Assembly: GCA_015057005.1 (NCBI GenBank)
Contig: SVFF01000008.1
Location: forward strand, 38,296-102,295
Reading direction: 5' to 3'
DNA from: Lachnospiraceae bacterium
Lineage (GTDB): Bacteria; Bacillota; Clostridia; Lachnospirales; Lachnospiraceae
Length of the DNA: 64,000 bases
Position numbers and translations under genes: made by a program. Position 1 is the first letter of the stretch; each line of letters begins with the position of its first letter. Positions 26,645 through 35,887 of the stretch are shown here, piece by piece. Below the pieces are notes generated by a model. The model saw nothing but the letters and a program-made list of their open reading frames with translations. It searched no databases and had not been told where the DNA came from.

Positions 26645-27970
26645 ATGAAAAAGAGAGTTAATTATATGCTGATGCTGATAGCGGCATCAGCTATTTTGCT
26701 TACTACCGTTTTGCTTACATTGATATATTACAATCTGTTCCGGGAGCAGGTGATGAAGGATCTGCGCACCAATGCCCTTCTGCTGGCTCAAGAATTCAGT
26801 TTGGACAATACCGAAGAAATGATTGCAGACGGGCTGACAGAGGAACTTCGTGTAACATGCATTGACAGTAACGGAACGGTCCTTTATGACAGTGTGCAGA
26901 GTCCTAAGGATATGGACAATCACGGTGGGCGTCCGGAAGTCAGCGAGGCTCTTGCGGCCGGTGAGGGCAGGGATGCAAGGATATCTTCCACCTTTGCTGA
27001 GAATACGTTTTATTATGCCCTGAGGATGCAGGATGGAAGCGTGCTGAGAGTGGCAAGAGAGGCGGACAGTATTTATCAAATGTTTATCGGAGTGCTTCCG
27101 GGTGTGCTGACAGTACTGGCTGTAGTACTTTTAGGGTGCCTGCTGGTGTCCAGACTGCTTACGGGGAAACTGATACGACCCTTGCAGCGTCTGGCCGCCA
27201 ATCTGGATGCGTACGAGGAAGAGGAAGCCTATGAGGAACTGACTCCTTTTGTCAGAATGATCAAAGAACAACATCAGGATATTATTAAGGGAGCCAGGAT
27301 CAGACAGGATTTTACGGCAAATGTGACCCATGAATTGAAGACGCCGCTGACCTCCATATCAGGATATGCGGAACTGCTTGAGACGGGAATGGCCTCCGAA
27401 AAAGAAGTGCAGAGATTTGCCGGGGGCATACACAAAAGTGCCAACAGACTGTTGAACCTGATCAATGATATCATCAAACTTTCAGAACTGGACAGTTCGG
27501 AGCAGGAATTTGTGACAGAACAGGTGGATATGTACGAGCTGGCACAGACCTGTGTGGAGATGCTGCAGCCAAATGCAGAGAAACATCAAGTGACCTTGGA
27601 GTTTGAAAAAGGAGAACAGCGGAAGTGCTGTACGGTTAAGGGAAATAAGCAGATGCTGGAAGAACTTCTCTACAATCTCTGCGATAATGCCATCCGATAC
27701 AACAATCCCGGCGGCAATGTGTGGGTGCAGGTGGCCACCCGGGAAGAACAGATAATGCTCAAGGTGAAGGACAACGGTATCGGCATTCCTTTTGAGCATC
27801 AGGACCGCATTTTTGAGCGTTTCTACCGCGTGGATAAAAGCCGTTCCAAGCAGACCGGCGGTACGGGATTGGGATTGGCCATTGTAAAGCATATTATCGC
27901 AAGACACCATGCAAGCCTGGAGCTTGACAGTGAAGTGGGAGTGGGAACGGAAATCCGGGTTTGGTTTTAA
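26645..27970 (+). CDS. Membrane sensor histidine kinase, PhoR type
   Basis: 441 residues. Two membrane helices (about 7-29 and 145-168) flank a small extracytoplasmic sensor. A HAMP-like linker follows, then the HisKA helix with the phosphoacceptor His in TANVTHELKTPLTSI (about residue 230). The ATPase part has the N box (LLYNLCDNAIRYN), the G1 box VKDNGIGIP and the G2 box GGTGLGLAIVKHI. It starts 5 bp after the response regulator and phosphorylates it. Confidence 0.9.
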   Translation: MKKRVNYMLMLIAASAILLTTVLLTLIYYNLFREQVMKDLRTNALLLAQEFSLDNTEEMIADGLTEELRVTCIDSNGTVLYDSVQSPKDMDNHGGRPEVSEALAAGEGRDARISSTFAENTFYYALRMQDGSVLRVAREADSIYQMFIGVLPGVLTVLAVVLLGCLLVSRLLTGKLIRPLQRLAANLDAYEEEEAYEELTPFVRMIKEQHQDIIKGARIRQDFTANVTHELKTPLTSISGYAELLETGMASEKEVQRFAGGIHKSANRLLNLINDIIKLSELDSSEQEFVTEQVDMYELAQTCVEMLQPNAEKHQVTLEFEKGEQRKCCTVKGNKQMLEELLYNLCDNAIRYNNPGGNVWVQVATREEQIMLKVKDNGIGIPFEHQDRIFERFYRVDKSRSKQTGGTGLGLAIVKHIIARHHASLELDSEVGVGTEIRVWF

Positions 27971-27975
27971 TATCG

Positions 27976-28010
27976 TAAAAAAGAAGCAGCTTAGTCGGCT
28001 GCTTCTTTTT
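27976..28010 (+). terminator. Terminator shared by the convergent kinase and CNNM genes
   Basis: AAGAAGCAGC (27981-27990) pairs with GCTGCTTCTT (27998-28007) and is flanked by AAAAA on the left and TTTTT on the right, so it can act in both directions. The last codons of the minus-strand CNNM gene (ending KEAAD) form its right arm and the stop codon lies in the loop. Confidence 0.85.
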
Positions 28011-29331
28011 CGTTCTTATTGTGTTTATCAGTTTTCTCTGGTTTATCAGCTTTATCAGCATCGGCATCTTCTTCCTCTGCCTCTTGTTCGGGCATGGTCA
28101 TCAGTACCTTGACAATACGGTTCTGATCAATCCCCTGTACCTTCAGGGTGGTGCCGTTTTCCAGAGTGACCTCTTCGCCGTCTTCGGGCAGTCGGTCCAG
28201 TTTTTCAATAATGATGCCACCGATGGAATCATAATCATCGCTGTCCAATACGGTGCCCAGAGCGTCATTGATGTCGTCCAGCTTCATACTGCCTTCTACC
28301 AGATAGGTATTCTCACCCATTTCCTGGATAAATTCTTCTTCGTCCTCATCGTACTCATCGCGGATCTCGCCCACGATTTCCTCCAGCACATCTTCCAGTG
28401 TGATCATACCTACGGCGGCGCCGTACTCATTCAATACAAATGCCACGTTAGCGGTCTTTTCACGCATCTCATACATCAGATCGGGCACCTTCTTAAATTC
28501 GTAGGTGTAGTGGGCATCGCGGAGAATGCTTTCCACTTTGAAAGAAGACTGCTCGCTGTTTAAAATAAAGTCCTTTATGTTGATCAGACCGATGATATTG
28601 TCCTTTTCTTCCTTGTATACAGGGAGACGGGTGTACATGGACTCCCGGAATACGGCCAGTACATCTTCGTAGGAAGCATCTTCGCTTACCGTCACCATAT
28701 TGATGCGGGGAATCATAATATCTCTTGCCAGGGAATCGGAAAAATCGAACACGTTGTAGATCATTTCCTTTTCTTCGGACTCGATGACACCGTCCTCATG
28801 GCTTACATCCACGTAGGTCTTCAGTTCATTTTCGGTCATAGTATTGGCTTTTTGATTGGGATCAATACCAAGCAGGCGCAGGAATAAATGGGCAAGCTTG
28901 TCAATAATGAAAATGACCGGGGTGAGCAGCTGCATCAGGCGGTAAATAATTCCGCTGTAGGCAAGAGTCAGCTTCTCGGAACATAATCTGGCCCAGGTCT
29001 TGGGGACGATCTCGCCGCAGAGCAGGACAACTACCGTTAATATACCGGTTGCAATACCTACTGCAAGGTGAATGCGCAGGGCCAGTGTAGTAGCAAGAGC
29101 AGAAGCGGACAGATTGACGATGTTGTTGCCGATCAGGATGGTGCTCAGCATCTTGCTGTAATTATCCAGGACCTTGTTGGCTTTGACAGCCCGCCGGTTG
29201 CCTTCCTCCTCGAGAGTCCGCAGCCGGACACGGTTTGCCGTAGACAGTGCTGTCTCGGCAGAAGAGAAGAATCCGGACAGTAGAATCAGAATAATTAAAG
29301 TTACCAGTTGTATGACACCAGAGGTATCCAA
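27991..29331 (-). CDS. CNNM/CorC-family membrane protein (HlyC/CorC type)
   Basis: 446 residues. An N-terminal CNNM (DUF21) membrane domain with four helices (about 1-135), a pair of CBS domains (about 205-325; the PRINMVTV and YTRLPVYKEEKDNIIGLI stretches), and a C-terminal CorC_HlyC domain (about 340-420). The acidic and charged tail after 420 is low complexity. Family members are linked to Mg2+ and Co2+ efflux or tolerance; the old name hemolysin is misleading. The CBS pair would bind an adenine nucleotide. Own promoter at 29401-29430. Confidence 0.9.
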   Translation of the reverse strand: MDTSGVIQLVTLIILILLSGFFSSAETALSTANRVRLRTLEEEGNRRAVKANKVLDNYSKMLSTILIGNNIVNLSASALATTLALRIHLAVGIATGILTVVVLLCGEIVPKTWARLCSEKLTLAYSGIIYRLMQLLTPVIFIIDKLAHLFLRLLGIDPNQKANTMTENELKTYVDVSHEDGVIESEEKEMIYNVFDFSDSLARDIMIPRINMVTVSEDASYEDVLAVFRESMYTRLPVYKEEKDNIIGLINIKDFILNSEQSSFKVESILRDAHYTYEFKKVPDLMYEMREKTANVAFVLNEYGAAVGMITLEDVLEEIVGEIRDEYDEDEEEFIQEMGENTYLVEGSMKLDDINDALGTVLDSDDYDSIGGIIIEKLDRLPEDGEEVTLENGTTLKVQGIDQNRIVKVLMTMPEQEAEEEDADADKADKPEKTDKHNKNEKEAAD

Positions 29332-29400
29332 AAAAAGTCACTCCTTTGTATAAAAATAGTATAATATTTTACGGAAACAAATTCCGTGTAATCATTCAAG

Positions 29401-29430
29401 ACTATACATGATAGAAAGCAGAGTTGTCAA
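29401..29430 (-). promoter_or_regulatory. Promoter of the CNNM gene
   Basis: On the minus strand TTGACA (complement of 29425-29430), an 18-bp spacer, and TATAGT (complement of 29401-29406). The leader holds a TACGGAA/TTCCGTGTA stem (29370-29390) before the AAAGGAG ribosome site. Confidence 0.65.
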
Positions 29431-29490
29431 GTTTTCGCAGGCGATTGCATACAATTTTACAGAGATTTTATTATATAAGGATGGTTTAAG

Positions 29491-29901
29491 GTGAAGAGAA
29501 GAGGCAGAACGGTAAGACGGGGACGGACAGGCGCCGTGGAAAGGCAAGATGCCTGGTACATATGGGGAGGGAAGAGCCTGCTGGTTTCCTGCCTGCTGAC
29601 AGCATTTTTATTGTGCCTGCTGGCACTGTTGGTACTTATGGCAGGACTTTCAGAAAAAATGGTGTCTATAGCGATCATCATTATATATGTGGCTGCTACC
29701 TTTGCCGGAGGATTTCTGGCAGCAAAGAAAGCGTCGGGACGGAAGTTTTTGTGGGGACTTTTGGTGGGGCTTGTATATTTTTGGCTGCTGGTAATATTAT
29801 CTGCGGTGAGCGCGGGGACATTGTCAGGCTTAGGAGACTCTTTTCTGACTACCATGCTTTTGTGCGGGGCCGGCGGAATGCTGGGCGGAATGTTGGGCTA
29901 G
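29491..29901 (+). CDS. TIGR04086-type small membrane protein
   Basis: 136 residues from a GTG start with an AAGG site 10 bp upstream. A basic N-terminal 20 residues is followed by four predicted helices; the last is a glycine-rich stretch ending GGMLGGMLG. The family is common in Lachnospiraceae and relatives, usually near yajC and secDF, as here. No function is established. A probable TTGCAT/TATTAT promoter lies at 29445-29474. Confidence 0.75.
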   Translation: MKRRGRTVRRGRTGAVERQDAWYIWGGKSLLVSCLLTAFLLCLLALLVLMAGLSEKMVSIAIIIIYVAATFAGGFLAAKKASGRKFLWGLLVGLVYFWLLVILSAVSAGTLSGLGDSFLTTMLLCGAGGMLGGMLG

Positions 29902-29913
29902 GTCAAAAAAGCT

Positions 29914-29970
29914 TTTACAAATAAGAAATATATGTTATACTGTTGAAAGCAGCGATGGAAGTCGCTGCTT
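29914..29970 (+). promoter_or_regulatory. secDF promoter and leader stem-loop
   Basis: TTTACA at 29914-29919, 16-bp spacer, TATACT at 29936-29941 with an extended TG element. The transcript should start near 29948, where a perfect stem begins: AGCAGCGA pairs with TCGCTGCT around a short loop (to about 29970). There is no T-run, so it may act as a 5' stabiliser or control element rather than a terminator. Confidence 0.6.
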
Positions 29971-29999
29971 ATGTGTGTTTATTTGAAAGGAATTTGCGT

Positions 30000-32243
30000 A
30001 TGAAAAAGAGTAAGGCAATTGTAATTTTATTATGTATACTGTTGCTTCTGCTGGGTGTGACGTATATTGACTTTTACGGCGTGGACGGCAAGGGAACAGG
30101 CAGTGCATCAGATATCAGTCTGGGACTGGATCTGGCAGGCGGTGTCAGCATCACCTATCAGGTAGTGGGTGAGGAAGAACCGGATCCCACTGAGATGAGC
30201 GATACCATCGCAAAGCTCCAGAAACGTGTGGAGCACTACAGTACCGAGGCAATTGTTTACCAGGAAGGCAGTGACCGCATCAATATCGAGATCCCCGGTG
30301 TCAGTGATGCCAATGCGATCCTGCAGGAGCTGGGCAAACCCGGTGTGCTGTACTTTATCTCAGAGACTGATGATGCAGGTAATGTAAACTACGAGTATCA
30401 GAGTGACAAAAAAGCATATGTTCTGAATAAGACCATTGAGGAACTGCAGGAAAACGGCAGTATCAAGCTGGTGGGCACAGATGTGCTGGAAGCCAAGGCA
30501 GTTACTTTCAATGACAATATGAACAATTCCGAGATTGGTGTGGGGCTGACCATGACTCCTGAGGGCAAGGAGAAATTTGCGGAAGCTACAAGTATTGCTG
30601 CCAAGAAGGGCGAGACTTTGGCTATTTATTATGATGGTGAGCTGATCAGTGTTGCCGGAGTACCCAAGGCGCTTACGGATGGTCAGGCTACCATTTCTCC
30701 CATGGAAAGCTTTGAAAAGGCGGAAAATCTGGCTTCCACCATCCGTATCGGCGGTCTGCAGCTGGAACTGGAAGAGCTGCATTCCAAGGTGGTAGGCGCC
30801 CAGCTGGGCGTGGAGGCGATCAGCACCAGTTTAAAAGCGGGGGCTATTGGTTTTGTGATCGTGGCACTTTTGATGATTGCCGTTTATTTCATCTCCGGTT
30901 TTGTATCTGTGATAGCGCTTAGCCTGTATGTGGCGCTGGTAGTACTTTTGATTTACGGTTTTGACATGACACTGACTTTGTCAGGTATTGCCGGTATTAT
31001 TTTGTCCATCGGCATGGCAGTGGATGCCAATGTAATCATATTTGCCCGCATCAGGGAAGAACTGGCGCTGGGTAAGACCGTAAGTTCTGCTATTAAGATT
31101 GGTTACGAGAAAGCCCTGTCCGCTATTCTGGACGGTAATATCACCACACTGATCGCAGCGGGCGTGCTGCTGCTTTTAGGCCCCGGTACCGTAAAGGGAT
31201 TTGCCCAGACATTGGCGCTGGGTATCGGATTGTCCATGTTCACGGCATTGATCGTTACCAAGTATGTGATGCTGGCGCTGTATGCCCTTGGTTTCCAATC
31301 TGAGAAATGGTATGGCGTGGGCAAGGAACCGAAGACCTTTGACTTCCTGGGCAAAAAGAAGCTGTTCTTTGGTATTTCCGGCGCGTTGATCGCAGTGGGT
31401 CTGCTGGTCATGGTGGTATTTAAGGTGCAGACCGGCGATATGCTGAATTATAGCCTGGAATTCAGGGGCGGTACTGCTACAACCGTTACTTTCAACGAGA
31501 GCAGAACTCTTGAGGAACTGAACAAAGAAATCGTACCTGTGATCGAGGATGTGATCGGAAGTGCGGTACAGATCCAGACCGTGCAGGATTCCAATGAAGT
31601 AATTTTTAAGACCAACTCCCTGGATGTGGAGACCAGAGATGAGTTGAATCAGGTACTGGCAGAAAAATTTGCGGTGGACGAGACTTTGATCACCTCTGAG
31701 ACCATCAGCTCCACCATCAGCAGCGAGATGAAGTCCGACACCCTTTTGGCGGTGGCTGTAGCGATCATTGGTATGCTGATCTACATCCGTATCCGTTTCA
31801 AGGATATCCGCTTCGGTGTCAGCAGCATTGTTGCACTGCTTCACGATGTGCTTGTAGTTGTTGCATTCTACGGTGTGGCAAGAGTTTCCGTGGGCAATAC
31901 TTTTATCGCCTGCCTGCTGACCATTGTTGGTTATTCCATCAACGCGACAATTGTTATTTTCGACCGCGTGCGCGAAAATATGGCGGAGATGAAGAAAAAG
32001 GACAAGCTGGAGGATGTGGTAAATGCAAGTATTACACGGACCCTGTCCAGAAGTATCTTTACTTCCCTGACTACATTGGTAATGGTGGCAACCCTTTATA
32101 TCTTCGGTGTTACCAGCATCCGTGATTTTGCACTGCCTTTGATGGTGGGTATCCTGTGCGGTGGTTTCTCCTCAGTATGTCTGGCAGGACCTGTTTGGAT
32201 GATGCTGCGCGACAAGTTCCCGCCCAAGCCGGATGAAGATTAA
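30000..32243 (+). CDS. secDF: Fused protein-export membrane protein SecDF
   Basis: 747 residues from the ATG at 30000 with an AAAGG site 9 bp upstream. The SecD part (1-440) has LGLDLAGGVSITYQ at the start of the first extracytoplasmic domain and the D4 motif AMAVDANVIIFARIREEL. The SecF part (450-747) has LEFRGGTATTVTF and INATIVIFDRVREN. Twelve helices in total. It uses the proton or sodium gradient to pull pre-proteins after SecA/SecYEG. A single fused SecDF is known in many Firmicutes. Confidence 0.95.
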   Translation: MKKSKAIVILLCILLLLLGVTYIDFYGVDGKGTGSASDISLGLDLAGGVSITYQVVGEEEPDPTEMSDTIAKLQKRVEHYSTEAIVYQEGSDRINIEIPGVSDANAILQELGKPGVLYFISETDDAGNVNYEYQSDKKAYVLNKTIEELQENGSIKLVGTDVLEAKAVTFNDNMNNSEIGVGLTMTPEGKEKFAEATSIAAKKGETLAIYYDGELISVAGVPKALTDGQATISPMESFEKAENLASTIRIGGLQLELEELHSKVVGAQLGVEAISTSLKAGAIGFVIVALLMIAVYFISGFVSVIALSLYVALVVLLIYGFDMTLTLSGIAGIILSIGMAVDANVIIFARIREELALGKTVSSAIKIGYEKALSAILDGNITTLIAAGVLLLLGPGTVKGFAQTLALGIGLSMFTALIVTKYVMLALYALGFQSEKWYGVGKEPKTFDFLGKKKLFFGISGALIAVGLLVMVVFKVQTGDMLNYSLEFRGGTATTVTFNESRTLEELNKEIVPVIEDVIGSAVQIQTVQDSNEVIFKTNSLDVETRDELNQVLAEKFAVDETLITSETISSTISSEMKSDTLLAVAVAIIGMLIYIRIRFKDIRFGVSSIVALLHDVLVVVAFYGVARVSVGNTFIACLLTIVGYSINATIVIFDRVRENMAEMKKKDKLEDVVNASITRTLSRSIFTSLTTLVMVATLYIFGVTSIRDFALPLMVGILCGGFSSVCLAGPVWMMLRDKFPPKPDED

Positions 32244-32284
32244 TCGTTTGTAAGTGCCGTAACTTCGGCAGAAAAAGAGGAAAT

Positions 32285-34063
32285 ATGGAAAAATGGTTTG
32301 TAGCTGCCCAAAAGGCGGATTTTCAAAAGTGGGCTGCAGACTTTTCGATCAGCCCCGTATTGGCGCGTATTTTAAGAAATCGTGATCTGACGGAAAATAC
32401 GGAAATTGAGAAATTTCTCTACGGAAAGTTAGAGGATTGCTATGCGCCCGGGCTGATGAAGGATATGGAAAAGGCTGCAGGGATTACTTTGCAGGCCATA
32501 CTGGAAAAGAAGGCCATTCGCGTCATAGGAGACTATGACGTGGATGGCATTTGTTCTGCTTATATATTGACAAAAGGCCTCAAGACCCTGGGGGCAAACG
32601 TGAGCACAGCCATCCCCCACAGAATTCATGACGGTTACGGTCTGAATGACCATCTGATTGAATTGGCAAAGGCAGATGGGGTAGAACTGATCATTACCTG
32701 TGACAATGGCATTGCCGCTGCGCCACAGATTGCACTGGCCAATGCCAATGGGATCGGTGTAATCGTCACAGATCACCATGAGGTGCCTTTTGTGGAAGAA
32801 GAAGGTGTGCGCAGAGAAATACTGCCTGCCGCACTGGCAGTGGTGGATCCGAAACAAGAGTCCTGCGGTTATCCTTTTAAGAGTATATGCGGCGGTGTAG
32901 TGGCCTATAAGCTGGTGCAGGCTTTGTTTGAGAAGGCAGATGCTTTGCAGGATGAGAAGCTGAGGCCGGCGGAGGTTTTGGAAGAATTGCTGGAATTTGC
33001 AGCGTTAGCCACTGTCTGCGATGTGATGGAGCTTAAGGATGAGAACCGCATTATCGTGAAAGAAGGCTTGAAACGTCTGAAAAACACCCGCAATCAGGGT
33101 CTCAGGGCGCTGATGGAGGTCAATAGCATAGAACCGGGCAAGCTGAGCGCCTATCATCTGGGCTTTGTATTGGGCCCCTGCCTCAATGCCACCGGTCGTC
33201 TGGATACCGCAAAGAGGGCCCTGGAACTTCTCCAGAGTGAGAGTAAGGTTGACGCCATGAGCGCTGCCAGGGAATTGAAGGATTTAAATGACAGCAGAAA
33301 GAACATGACCCTGCAGGGTGTGAAGGAAGCGGAAGCGTACATCGCGGCTCATCATCTGGAGCAGGATCCGGTAATGCTGGTGTATCTGCCCCATGTCCAT
33401 GAGAGTCTGGCAGGCATTATTGCCGGCCGTATCCGTGAAAAATATAATCATCCAGTATTCGTTCTCACGAAGAGCGAGGAGGGTGTGAAAGGCTCCGGCC
33501 GTTCCATAGAAAGCTACCATATGTATGAGGCAATGACACGGGTGAAGCATTTCTTTACCAAGTACGGCGGTCATAAGCTGGCAGCAGGTCTTTCCATGGA
33601 GGAAAAAGATATTGAAGCTCTGCGCCGGGCGATGAACGCTGACAGCGGGCTGACAGCGGAAGATTTTATTCCCAGAGTGCACATTGATGTGCCCATGCCC
33701 CTTTCCTATGCAGATGAGGATCTGGCGGCAGAACTGGATCTTTTGGAGCCTTTCGGCGTGGGTAATCCCAAACCATTGTTTGCCCAGAAAAATTTGACCT
33801 TCCGGGCAGGATTTAAGATGGGAGTCAACAAGAATTTTGCCAGATTCCGGGTGAGCACCCCGGAAGGGATGGATGCTCAGGTGGTCTTTTTTGGTGACCT
33901 GGAGAGGTTTGGTGCATTTCTGGACGAAAAATACGGGTCGGGCAGTGCGCAGGCCTTGTATGCCGGCAGGGGAGACTTTTCTATATCAGTGGTTTACCAG
34001 CTGTCCCTCAATACGTATCGGGGCAGGACGGAAGTACAGTTCGTGATGCAGCATTATTGCTAA
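32285..34063 (+). CDS. recJ: Single-stranded-DNA-specific exonuclease RecJ
   Basis: 592 residues, the normal core length. The DHH domain has DYDVDGICSAYIL (motif I), a downstream ITCDNG, TDHHEVP (motif III) and VDPKQ. The DHHA1 domain follows with GGHKLAAGLSM. The C-terminal OB-like domain (about 470-592) contributes DNA binding. It degrades 5' single-stranded ends in repair and recombination using Mn2+ or Mg2+. It follows secDF by 41 bp. Confidence 0.93.
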   Translation: MEKWFVAAQKADFQKWAADFSISPVLARILRNRDLTENTEIEKFLYGKLEDCYAPGLMKDMEKAAGITLQAILEKKAIRVIGDYDVDGICSAYILTKGLKTLGANVSTAIPHRIHDGYGLNDHLIELAKADGVELIITCDNGIAAAPQIALANANGIGVIVTDHHEVPFVEEEGVRREILPAALAVVDPKQESCGYPFKSICGGVVAYKLVQALFEKADALQDEKLRPAEVLEELLEFAALATVCDVMELKDENRIIVKEGLKRLKNTRNQGLRALMEVNSIEPGKLSAYHLGFVLGPCLNATGRLDTAKRALELLQSESKVDAMSAARELKDLNDSRKNMTLQGVKEAEAYIAAHHLEQDPVMLVYLPHVHESLAGIIAGRIREKYNHPVFVLTKSEEGVKGSGRSIESYHMYEAMTRVKHFFTKYGGHKLAAGLSMEEKDIEALRRAMNADSGLTAEDFIPRVHIDVPMPLSYADEDLAAELDLLEPFGVGNPKPLFAQKNLTFRAGFKMGVNKNFARFRVSTPEGMDAQVVFFGDLERFGAFLDEKYGSGSAQALYAGRGDFSISVVYQLSLNTYRGRTEVQFVMQHYC

Positions 34064-34140
34064 AAGCTATGATGATAAATATGTGATAACCAAATAGACG
34101 GTAACAAAATTAAAATATTTATGTTTAGGGGAATTTTATT

Positions 34141-35364
34141 ATGAAAACCGGAAATTCTTTGGCTGTCCGCTGGATCTATCTGGCGGTTGGCGTATTTACA
34201 ATGTTATTTTCAGGCGTTTTGTATGCCTGGTCTATTTTGAAGATTCCGTTCAAGGAGGTATTTGCCTGGTCGGATTCGGCACTGGCATATAACTTTACAC
34301 TGACCATGTGTTTCTTCTGCCTGGGGGCATTTGCAGGAAGTCTGGTCTGTAAAAAGATCGGTCCTAAGATTAGCCTGGTACTTTCCGGAATCCTGGTGGG
34401 GCTGGGATTTGCAGGAACCGGACTTTTGAATGAGGGGCAGTTGTTCTGGTTGTATATTACCTATGCCATTTTGGCTGGTTCGGGAATCGGTATTGCCTAT
34501 AATGTAGTGGTGTCTACTGTCAGTGCATGGTTTCCGGACAGGAGAGGACTTTGCTCCGGATGTCTGATGATGGGTTTCGGAATCAGTACACTGCTGCTTG
34601 GAAATGTGGTAAGTAAGTTGTTTGAGCATCCTGCCATGGGCTGGGATAAAACATACATATTGCTTGGAATTACGCTGGCCGTTGTGCTTGTGCTTTCCGC
34701 ATGGATCCTGCGCCTTCCTACAGCGGGTGTGAAGCTTCCGGCTCCTGAGAAAAAGAAAAATGCCGCTGAGGAAACCTTTGAAAGAAAGGATTTCTCCACT
34801 GTAGAAATGTTGAAAAGCTTTACTTTCTGGAGAGCCTTTGTGTGTATGGCATTTATCACAGCGGTAGGCAATTCGGTGATCAGTTTTGCAAGAGATCTGG
34901 TCCTTTCGGTGGATGCAGCACCTGCCCTGGCAACCACAATGGTAGGTGTGTTGGCGGTGTTTAACGGATTGGGACGTATTCTGACAGGGGCCGTATATGA
35001 TGTGCTGGGACGCAGGGTTACCATGATGTCGGCCAATGTACTTACAATTATTGCAGCCGGTACTACATTGCTGGCGGTATTGTTCCATTCATTACCCGTT
35101 TGTATTGCGGGACTTTGCCTTACCGGAATGTCCTATGGTTCCTGTCCTACGGTGACATCTGCCTTTACTTCTTCCTTCTATGGACAGAAATATTTTGCGA
35201 CTAATTACAGTATCACCAATTTTAATCTGATTGCAGCTGCTTTTATCGCCGGCTACAGCAATACGCTGTTTATTACAAGCGGAAGCTACACAGCACCTTT
35301 TATTATGCTGTTGATTTTGTCTGTATGTGCATTGGGATTGAATTGCAGTATCCGCAGACCATAG
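34141..35364 (+). CDS. MFS carrier, OFA (oxalate/formate antiporter-like) family
   Basis: 407 residues with twelve predicted helices. The opening RWIYLAVGVFTMLFSGVLYA and SILKIPFKE, and FPDRRGLCSG in loop 2-3, match the OFA group, which exchanges carboxylates such as oxalate and formate, or pyruvate-like acids. The substrate is not predictable here. Ribosome site AGGGGA. No terminator is evident directly behind it. Confidence 0.85.
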   Translation: MKTGNSLAVRWIYLAVGVFTMLFSGVLYAWSILKIPFKEVFAWSDSALAYNFTLTMCFFCLGAFAGSLVCKKIGPKISLVLSGILVGLGFAGTGLLNEGQLFWLYITYAILAGSGIGIAYNVVVSTVSAWFPDRRGLCSGCLMMGFGISTLLLGNVVSKLFEHPAMGWDKTYILLGITLAVVLVLSAWILRLPTAGVKLPAPEKKKNAAEETFERKDFSTVEMLKSFTFWRAFVCMAFITAVGNSVISFARDLVLSVDAAPALATTMVGVLAVFNGLGRILTGAVYDVLGRRVTMMSANVLTIIAAGTTLLAVLFHSLPVCIAGLCLTGMSYGSCPTVTSAFTSSFYGQKYFATNYSITNFNLIAAAFIAGYSNTLFITSGSYTAPFIMLLILSVCALGLNCSIRRP

Positions 35365-35507
35365 CCAGGGTGGAATATGTTTTTTATGAAATCGCAAGTG
35401 TTTTTTAATTTTTAGATTAGAAAGCGGACACATTATGGACACAATTTGTATGTAATATAGATTTCAGATAGTTGATGAAATCACTATCTCCCCCCTCATA
35501 AGAAAAT

Positions 35508-35543
35508 CGCGAAGAAGTCCAGGGTTTCCTGGACTTCTTTGCG
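35508..35543. terminator. Very stable stem-loop, likely 3' end of the toxin mRNA
   Basis: CGCGAAGAAGTCCAGG pairs with CCTGGACTTCTTTGCG around GTTT: 16 pairs with one G-U. On the minus strand it is followed by ATTTTCTTAT, so it could terminate a leftward transcript coming from the toxin gene. On the plus strand it could also stop read-through from the MFS gene, but the T-tract there is poor. The 143 bp between the MFS stop and this stem show nothing else. Confidence 0.6.
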
Positions 35544-35633
35544 TTAAGTATATTTTCTTGCACGCTTTCCGAAAGTAAAAGCGGCGTGAAACTTTTCATT
35601 GCAAATATTCCTTGGTTGGCATATAATACATTT

Positions 35634-35745
35634 ATCAAGAGAGCCGATACAGATAGTTCACACCTATCCGTTTCCGGCGAAATAATGGACTATAAGAATA
35701 GCACCTTTACTTTGCTAGAGCTGGGGTGCTATTTCTTATTTTTCA
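35634..35745 (+). ncRNA. Predicted antisense RNA (type I antitoxin, RatA-like)
   Basis: A promoter close to consensus, TTGCAA at 35599-35604, 17-bp spacer, TATAAT at 35622-35627, points right. About 70 bp later an intrinsic terminator follows: AATAGCACC (35697-35705 region) pairs with GGTGCTATT (35725-35733 region), then TCTTATTTTTC. The resulting RNA of about 110 nt has no ribosome site or ORF. It is complementary to the last codons and 3' untranslated part of the toxin mRNA, as RatA is to txpA in Bacillus subtilis. Confidence 0.65.
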
Positions 35746-35812
35746 TGTTCAGAATCATAACAATCAGTGACCCAGTGGTCAGAACTATCATTAATTCTTC
35801 ATATGTACTCAT
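35729..35812 (-). CDS. Putative holin-like type I toxin (TxpA/Hol_Tox family), 27 residues
   Basis: The peptide opens MSTYEELMIVLTTGSL, continues with a hydrophobic IVMIL helix and ends NMKNKK. This is the standard pattern of the Hol_Tox family: short polar start, one membrane helix, lysine-rich end. The ribosome site AAAGGAGG (complement of 35821-35828) is ideally placed 8 bp upstream. The CDS is too short for most gene finders. Overproduced peptides of this type damage the membrane; the antisense RNA encoded opposite its 3' end would keep it silent. Confidence 0.8.
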   Translation of the reverse strand: MSTYEELMIVLTTGSLIVMILNMKNKK

Positions 35813-35820
35813 AAGAACCG

Positions 35821-35848
35821 CCTCCTTTCTGTAAGTCCAGAACGGAGG
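35821..35848 (-). promoter_or_regulatory. Stem that hides the toxin ribosome site
   Basis: In the toxin mRNA, CCTCC (complement of 35844-35848) and TTCTG (35838-35842) pair with CAGAA (35827-35831) and GGAGG (35821-35825), leaving a 6-nt loop and one mismatch. The GGAGG is the toxin's ribosome site, so translation of the full-length mRNA should be blocked. The likely toxin -10 (TATAAT, complement of 35883-35888) lies about 35 bp further upstream. Confidence 0.65.
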
Positions 35849-35887
35849 TATTTACACCCTATCGGTTCCCTTGATAAGGATATTATA

